Assembly: GCF_001684335.1 (NCBI RefSeq)
Contig: NZ_LOIC01000018.1
Coordinates: 1 to 51,084 of the forward strand
DNA from: Photorhabdus namnaonensis
GTDB lineage: Bacteria > Pseudomonadota > Gammaproteobacteria > Enterobacterales > Enterobacteriaceae
Direction: 5' to 3'
Length of the DNA: 51,084 bases
Below, one piece after another: positions 46,550-51,084 of the stretch. A program made the position numbers and the translations under genes. The notes below the pieces were generated by a model, which worked only from the letters and a program-made list of their open reading frames with translations, searched no databases and had not been told where the DNA came from. The first letter of the stretch is position 1; each line of letters starts with the position of its first letter.

Positions 46550-47082
46550 TTATTACGATTATCTAATAATGATTAATATCAGCATAAAACAAAAATATAT
46601 TTTAAATAAATAATTTCATTGTCAATCCTATTTTAATCTTATGAAGATTAGAAAAAATTTAACGCAAGGAATAAATCATAAAAAACATTTACATATTAAC
46701 AATGACCCTATCGACCTTTCAAGTATTACAGAATAATTCAATTAATAAAAACAAAAAATACAAATTCAAATAATTTCACAACAAAACACTTAGATAACAT
46801 TTCAATACGATCATTTGCGATCTATAGTGTCGCAAATTATATCTATATAAGAATAAAATACTTTATGCAGTTTGTTTTTCAAATTAAAAGATCTGAAATT
46901 TCAATTTTTCGATATAATCGATCTGCATCGTACAAAAACCAACCTTGACAAAACAGGATATTCCCGGCAATTTTTTATGTCTGAATAGAACATTCAGATT
47001 GCCCTCATGTGTTGAAATTAACCGTTGGATTATCCGAATTGCTCAAGATATCCAACTGGGTTCAATAAAGCCTGGAGTTAAT
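46550..47082 (+). promoter_or_regulatory. leader of the PapI-like gene with four GATC sites
   Basis: About 530 bp of AT-rich DNA without an ORF I accept; a frame from 46945 merely runs into the PapI-like gene. GATC occurs at 46809, 46819, 46890 and 46920. That is four Dam sites within 115 bp of very AT-rich sequence, and the second and fourth are 101 bp apart. PapI-type regulators work with Lrp at paired GATC sites about 102 bp apart, so this could be a Dam/Lrp switch. Confidence 0.4.
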
Positions 47083-47358
47083 ATGGAAAACCGGAAAGAT
47101 TCGACTCAACCTTCCCAGACGGATCAAGTACTCAATGTCATATCCGAATTATGTACTATTCGGAAAATGCAAGCGGCTCCCCCGCCAGAATCATGGCCTA
47201 GCACGCGTGATGTAGCAGAACAATGCGATTTCACCATCTACAAAGCGCGTTATCTGTTATTGAAACTGGCTAACAAAGGATTAGTTATGGTAACTCCATC
47301 TCCCATTAAGAATTCTCTCCGATGGTATATACCGGAAGACAAAATTAAGTCTATCTAA
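47083..47358 (+). CDS. PapI/FaeA-like transcriptional regulator
   Basis: The protein is 91 aa from ATG 47083, which has GGAG seven bases upstream; the in-frame extension to 46945 lacks a ribosome-binding site. The C-terminal 60 residues form a winged helix aligning with PapI: STRDVAEQCDFTIYKARYLLL corresponds to the [20 protein letters not shown] region of PapI, and KGLVMVTPSP...RWYI to the wing. PapI helps Lrp move between GATC sites in phase-variable fimbrial switches. No fimbrial genes are in this window, so it is an orphan copy. It is followed by a GNAT gene on the same strand. Confidence 0.75.
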   Translation: MENRKDSTQPSQTDQVLNVISELCTIRKMQAAPPPESWPSTRDVAEQCDFTIYKARYLLLKLANKGLVMVTPSPIKNSLRWYIPEDKIKSI

Positions 47359-47563
47359 TGTCAAGAAAATTTGAAGAAATGGATGTCTGTTCTGTACAGT
47401 AGGGCCTGTCTATATAGCCGAAAACTTGATGAGACAACATACGGCCCTATGGCGTTATTCATTCAAATCGCTGTATTCTTCCCATTACAAACGTCTCAAC
47501 AACGCATTCAAGCGCAGAGATATCATAACCAATTATTATCATTTTATTTCAGAGGTAACCAGA

Positions 47564-48019
47564 ATGGAAAAATTGCATCGTTGGGAAAAGGATGAATATG
47601 TTGTCTCTACAGATAAGAATAAATTAGATATCACGATCATACAGCGGTTTCTGACGAAATCGATTTGGGCAGAAGGGATCGATAAGGAGACAGTTAAGTT
47701 GTCGATCGAAAATAGTTTGAACTTTGGTCTGTATAAAAATACGCAACAAATAGGATTTGCTCGTCTCGTGACTGACTTCACAACTTTTGGTTATCTCATG
47801 GATGTTTTTGTTTTGGATGACTATCGAGGATTGGGATTAGGACGTTGGCTAATGACATGTTGCTTGGAACATCCCCAAATAGCACAGCTTCGCCATATTA
47901 TGCTGGTCACTTCTATGGCGCCGTGGCTGTATGAAAAAATGGGTTATTCCCCGGTGAACGAAGAAAACTTTGTTTGGCAACTTGTTCGACCAGATATTTA
48001 TAAACAACCTAAGCGATAA
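47564..48019 (+). CDS. GNAT acetyltransferase
   Basis: The protein is 151 aa from the ATG giving MEKLHRWEKDEYVVSTDKN, with AGAGG eight bases upstream; a longer frame from 47426 is not supported. GNAT features are IGFARLVTDFTTFGYLMDVFV and the CoA-binding VLDDYRGLGLGRWLM. MLVTSMAPWLYEKMGYSPV follows. This set is typical of small YitI/Yjab-like acetyltransferases that act on small molecules. Substrate unknown. It ends in a strong hairpin terminator. Confidence 0.85.
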   Translation: MEKLHRWEKDEYVVSTDKNKLDITIIQRFLTKSIWAEGIDKETVKLSIENSLNFGLYKNTQQIGFARLVTDFTTFGYLMDVFVLDDYRGLGLGRWLMTCCLEHPQIAQLRHIMLVTSMAPWLYEKMGYSPVNEENFVWQLVRPDIYKQPKR

Positions 48020-48045
48020 AGCGGTCATATCAATTAGTCATGAAA

Positions 48046-48071
48046 AATGCCCGACAAAGTAGTCGGGCATT
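48046..48071 (+). terminator. terminator after GNAT gene
   Basis: AATGCCCGAC-AAAGTA-GTCGGGCATT perfect 10-bp stem; lies between convergent genes. Confidence 0.85.
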
Positions 48072-48143
48072 ACTACGACAATAGCCATACTATTGCGATA
48101 AACAGGGCTACTGTTTTATCAATTTGTATCTTTTAACCAGAAA

Positions 48144-50048
48144 TTAGAAGCTGGCATTAACACCTAAGCTGAAAGCATAAGTGTGATTCTGAACGTCACC
48201 ATCATTGCGTGATATTGACGCAAAAGCGCCCCAATCTTTTGTAATAGCAGCATTCATACCGATAACATATTCACGCCAGTTGGTGTCCTGCTTTTGGCTT
48301 TTACTAACGAAAGATGTCTGAGTTGAGTTAATGGCACTACTAATCTGATAGCGCCTATCGCCGAACTGGTGGTTAAACCGAACCTCAGCATAGGGGTTAA
48401 AACGACTAAAATTAGTGTCCAGACGCCAGCCTAATGTTCCGACCTGAGAATCGTAACGTTGATCACCGAAATGCATGGCCGTACTGCTATTACCTGATTC
48501 ACGGTAACCTTTAACATAACTCTTATCCCAAGCGTATTGGATAATCGGGCTGGTCATCACCTCAGGTGTCAGCGGAATATCCCAACCCGCTGTAATGCGT
48601 CCTCCCCACTGATGACCGGTAGTCGAAGCATGTTCCTTGCGCAACCACTCATTGAGCACGATACCGCGCGTAATATCCTCATATTTCATGTCCAAATAGT
48701 GAAGATCGCCGCTAATCCAACCCTTATCGTAATAACGCCATAAGCCATAAGTGGTGAATACATAACCACGACCATCAGCGCGGAAATGATTAACTGAGCG
48801 CTTATCCTGATAACGCGAGATCATTCCCCCTAACAGAATATTATCCGTGAGTTGATAGTCACTACCCAGTGTCAGTGTACTGTTGTGATTACCGCTATAA
48901 CCACCGAATACGCCTATTTTACCCTGCTCGTTACCCACGCTGCGTAACTGTTGCAAACGGTTGTCAAGAGAGGCAAGCGCCCCCTTCACCGGCACATTGT
49001 TGGTATTCGTCAGTGACATAACCTGATGTGGAGCATTAAGGATTGAAATAGTGTACTGACCGACCATATGTTGCGCGGTTGGAGTTGGATGAAAATTATC
49101 AGCAAATAAAAAGATTTGACTGGCATTAAAACCGGTATCACTGGAATGACAAGCACCGGCATTCACACCCTGAGCACAGGCATAACCTACAGTATTGGAA
49201 AAACCGTAACGTAAAGGATTATCAATGACCTCATGTAAAAGTGCATTAACATCAACCCGAACAATATTGCCGCCATCCTGACTCAATGAGATGTCTTCTA
49301 ATTTATTATAGCTATCAACCAATGCTGAAGCGTTGCTACTTAATTGCTTATAAGTATCCTCAGCTTTTTTGGCATCTTCCTTCGAAACTTCTGACGCCAT
49401 CTTTTTAAAAACACCATCGATAATTTTAAGGCGAGTATCTCTATCAATTGTGGTATATCCATTTAATATCGTATGAATATCATTCATCTGTTCAGAAGTG
49501 GCTCGTGTACCGATAACAAGCTCCAAAATCTTCGGCGTCATACCAACATCAGGAACCGTAGGCACGATCACTAACCCGGCCCCCTTATCAAGAAGCATAT
49601 GCACCTGGGATGCAGCGGCTTTCGCACTATCCCCAATCATTTTTTGTGCGTTACCTGGATCTCTTAATGCCGCCTCAACATCATTACCACCAACCCAATG
49701 AACATACATGCCATTAGGATCAGCACGACCACCGTGGCTTGCCAGATAATTATCTAATTGATTCTGAGTAGTGTTATCTTTATTTCCAGAATTAGGAATA
49801 GCAGTCGCTCCACCTGCCGCATAATTATTCCCCCCACTTTTAGAATTGATAAGTTTAGTCCCTAAATGTTGAGCAATAAGATCGTTATACAACTCACTAG
49901 TTGTACCATTGGTCGTAAACCGACCATTATTTCCGCCATCGCTTAAACTATCACCAAAAACATATAGATGGTCATAAGCGTATGCATTCGAAATTGCACT
50001 TATCGAAAGTGCTAACATGCCTGGTGTAAATATAAATGCCCTTTTCAT
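48144..50048 (-). CDS. lip-1: GDSL autotransporter lipase/esterase, Lip-1 type
   Basis: The protein is 634 aa from the ATG giving MKRAFIF, with GAGG nine bases upstream; a TTG five codons earlier is less likely. A signal peptide ends near NAYA. The SGNH/GDSL hydrolase domain (about 25-340) has block I VFGDSLSDGGNN, block III HWVGGNDVE and block V ADNFHPTP, giving the catalytic Ser, Asp and His. The C-terminal ~260 residues form the autotransporter beta-barrel and end in the typical outer-membrane phenylalanine (NASF). The enzyme stays on or is released from the cell surface and hydrolyses lipids such as Tween. Photorhabdus Lip-1 and Xenorhabdus XlpA are of this type. It needs the BAM complex (bamE is in this window). 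Confidence 0.9.
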   Translation of the reverse strand: MKRAFIFTPGMLALSISAISNAYAYDHLYVFGDSLSDGGNNGRFTTNGTTSELYNDLIAQHLGTKLINSKSGGNNYAAGGATAIPNSGNKDNTTQNQLDNYLASHGGRADPNGMYVHWVGGNDVEAALRDPGNAQKMIGDSAKAAASQVHMLLDKGAGLVIVPTVPDVGMTPKILELVIGTRATSEQMNDIHTILNGYTTIDRDTRLKIIDGVFKKMASEVSKEDAKKAEDTYKQLSSNASALVDSYNKLEDISLSQDGGNIVRVDVNALLHEVIDNPLRYGFSNTVGYACAQGVNAGACHSSDTGFNASQIFLFADNFHPTPTAQHMVGQYTISILNAPHQVMSLTNTNNVPVKGALASLDNRLQQLRSVGNEQGKIGVFGGYSGNHNSTLTLGSDYQLTDNILLGGMISRYQDKRSVNHFRADGRGYVFTTYGLWRYYDKGWISGDLHYLDMKYEDITRGIVLNEWLRKEHASTTGHQWGGRITAGWDIPLTPEVMTSPIIQYAWDKSYVKGYRESGNSSTAMHFGDQRYDSQVGTLGWRLDTNFSRFNPYAEVRFNHQFGDRRYQISSAINSTQTSFVSKSQKQDTNWREYVIGMNAAITKDWGAFASISRNDGDVQNHTYAFSLGVNASF

Positions 50049-50063
50049 TAATATAATCCTCAA

Positions 50064-50475
50064 GAAGTTATTTTATATTTATCATTGAACTAGCCGTTCA
50101 ACTGAAATGATCAATCTAAATAGAAACTACGTTAATGAGATATGACGCATTCCTCTTTTTGATTAACCAATACCTCATTATAGTTAGTAATAGAGAGAAT
50201 CCTGTATTGTTTTTTTAGATTTTAAAGTTTAGTGTTGTTTGATTGTTCAATTAATCAAATCGGTTAAAATTCAACTATCTACAATAAGTAATATTAGACC
50301 AAATAGATTGAATTCTCTCCTTTGTTTCATGAAATAGATCACAAAACAGACAGAAGAAGATTCCGATAAGAATAATGGCTAACTCTAAGTAATATCTGAA
50401 TCGATCCATCACAATAAACGTGGTAACGTTAATTCATCATCGGTTTAAGCAAATAAAAGATTAAGAAGAATAAAT
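50064..50475. other. divergent intergenic region between lipase and GNAT gene
   Basis: About 410 bp, AT-rich; carries promoters for both genes but no supported ORF. Confidence 0.4.
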
Positions 50476-50931
50476 ATGAGAATTCAGCAAGCAATAAAGG
50501 CCGACTTCAATAAACTGATCGAAATCTGGGAAGCCTCGGTACGAGCAACACATGATTTTTTATCTGACGAACAGATTAATGAATTGCGCCCATTAATTCT
50601 GCATACTTATTTACCGGCGCTGACTGTTTATAAAGCGATAAATGACAAACACGAAATTAAGGGTTTTATTAGTGTTGATCAGCATCGAGTTGAAATGCTG
50701 TTCATATCCCCGGATTCCCGAAGTAAAGGCATCGGCAAAGCGTTGCTGAATTTTGCTATTAGCGAATTAGGTATCAATGAACTTGATGTTAATGAACAAA
50801 ATACTCAAGGAGTGGGTTTCTATCAGCACCAAGGATTTCGCGTTTTCAACCGCTCAGAAATTGACGGTCAAGGTAATCCATTTCCGTTACTACATATGCG
50901 AATTGAACGGCCAGACGCCGAAGCTACCTAG
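50476..50931 (+). CDS. yjaB: GNAT acetyltransferase, YjaB-like
   Basis: The protein is 151 aa. It aligns by eye with E. coli YjaB over the full length: LIEIWEASVRATHDFLSDEQ at the start, then VEMLFISPDSRSKGIGKALL (acetyl-CoA loop), DVNEQNTQGVGFYQHQGF and GRSE-like NRSEIDGQGNPFPLLHM at the end. YjaB binds acetyl-CoA; its natural substrate is not known. The start has AAGAAG upstream. Divergent from the lipase gene. Confidence 0.85.
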   Translation: MRIQQAIKADFNKLIEIWEASVRATHDFLSDEQINELRPLILHTYLPALTVYKAINDKHEIKGFISVDQHRVEMLFISPDSRSKGIGKALLNFAISELGINELDVNEQNTQGVGFYQHQGFRVFNRSEIDGQGNPFPLLHMRIERPDAEAT

Positions 50932-50996
50932 CTCACTCTTTCCCCACATGGCGCCACTATTATCGAGGCAGCGACAATCTCTTCGCTGCCCAAACC

Positions 50997-51084
50997 TATA
51001 CCCTATGGATTTCAAGATGCATCGCGACGGCAAAGGAGCGAATCCCCGGGAGCATAGATAACTATGTGACCGGGGTGAGCGAGT
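50997..51084 (+). repeat. ERIC element, cut by the window edge
   Basis: Begins TATACCCTATGGATTTCAAG and continues GAATCCCCGGGAGCATAG...CCGGGGTGAGCGAG to the end of the window; inverted relative to the copies at 44617 and 45622. Confidence 0.92.

Noticed and set aside
46945-47082. N-terminal extension of the PapI-like gene (46 codons)
   Set aside because: No ribosome-binding site at 46945, and the family start aligns with ATG 47083, which has GGAG.

Overview
The window reads as a chromosome segment of a Photorhabdus-type gammaproteobacterium (family Morganellaceae). The reasons are the enterobacterial gene order yfhL-acpS-pdxJ-recO-era-rnc-lepB-lepA-rseCBA-rpoE-nadB, an ssrA gene encoding the tag ANDEKYALAA, very AT-rich intergenic DNA, several ERIC elements, families of duplicated phage tail-fibre genes and a GDSL autotransporter lipase of the Lip-1 type. 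The genus is an inference from sequence style, not a database match.

Layout. (1) 1-8256: an orphan array of tail-fibre cassettes. At least five plus-strand copies and one minus-strand fragment share an N-terminal anchor but end in different tips. Some are followed by a tail-fibre-assembly (Tfa) chaperone gene or by a visible remnant of one. No other phage genes are present. (2) 8577-22305: a housekeeping block with the acpS/pdxJ/recO/era/rnc/lepB/lepA cluster, the sigma-E operon rpoE-rseABC, nadB, trmN6 and srmB. (3) 22306-27288: an accessory patch with an IS30-type transposase relic, a small membrane protein, an MFS exporter between two truncated enzyme genes (a decayed cluster), an AT-rich gap, and a lipase/ankyrin-repeat gene pair that looks like an effector with its cognate protein. 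(4) 27934-34405: housekeeping genes ung, grpE (sigma-32 promoter), nadK, recN (SOS boxes), bamE, rnfH, ratA, smpB and the tmRNA gene ssrA. (5) 34405-41654: an island directly after the 3' end of ssrA, a classic integration hotspot. It carries a three-gene operon (membrane-anchored TerB-domain protein, BrxC/D-like ATPase, Lhr-like DEAD/DEAH helicase) that matches the Shango anti-phage system sngABC. A decayed ORF and a free-standing tail-fibre tip gene follow. (6) 42285-51084: small accessory genes: a 55-codon secreted cysteine-containing peptide, a Fic toxin with a YhfG-type antitoxin fused to a predicted winged-helix domain, three GNAT acetyltransferases, a membrane-anchored bactofilin, a PapI/FaeA-like regulator behind a GATC-rich leader, the autotransporter lipase, and three ERIC copies.

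How the parts work together. The housekeeping blocks serve envelope stress (rpoE/rse, bamE), translation quality control (smpB/ssrA, lepA), DNA repair (recO, recN, ung) and cofactor synthesis (pdxJ, nadB, nadK, acpS). The accessory blocks at their edges are about conflict: phage-derived fibres, an anti-phage system, a Fic toxin pair, a lipase with an ankyrin partner and a possible small secreted peptide. The Shango operon is a described system. The least explained items are the 55-codon peptide, the winged-helix/YhfG fusion, the fibre array as a reservoir of tips, and the PapI-like gene with its GATC cluster.
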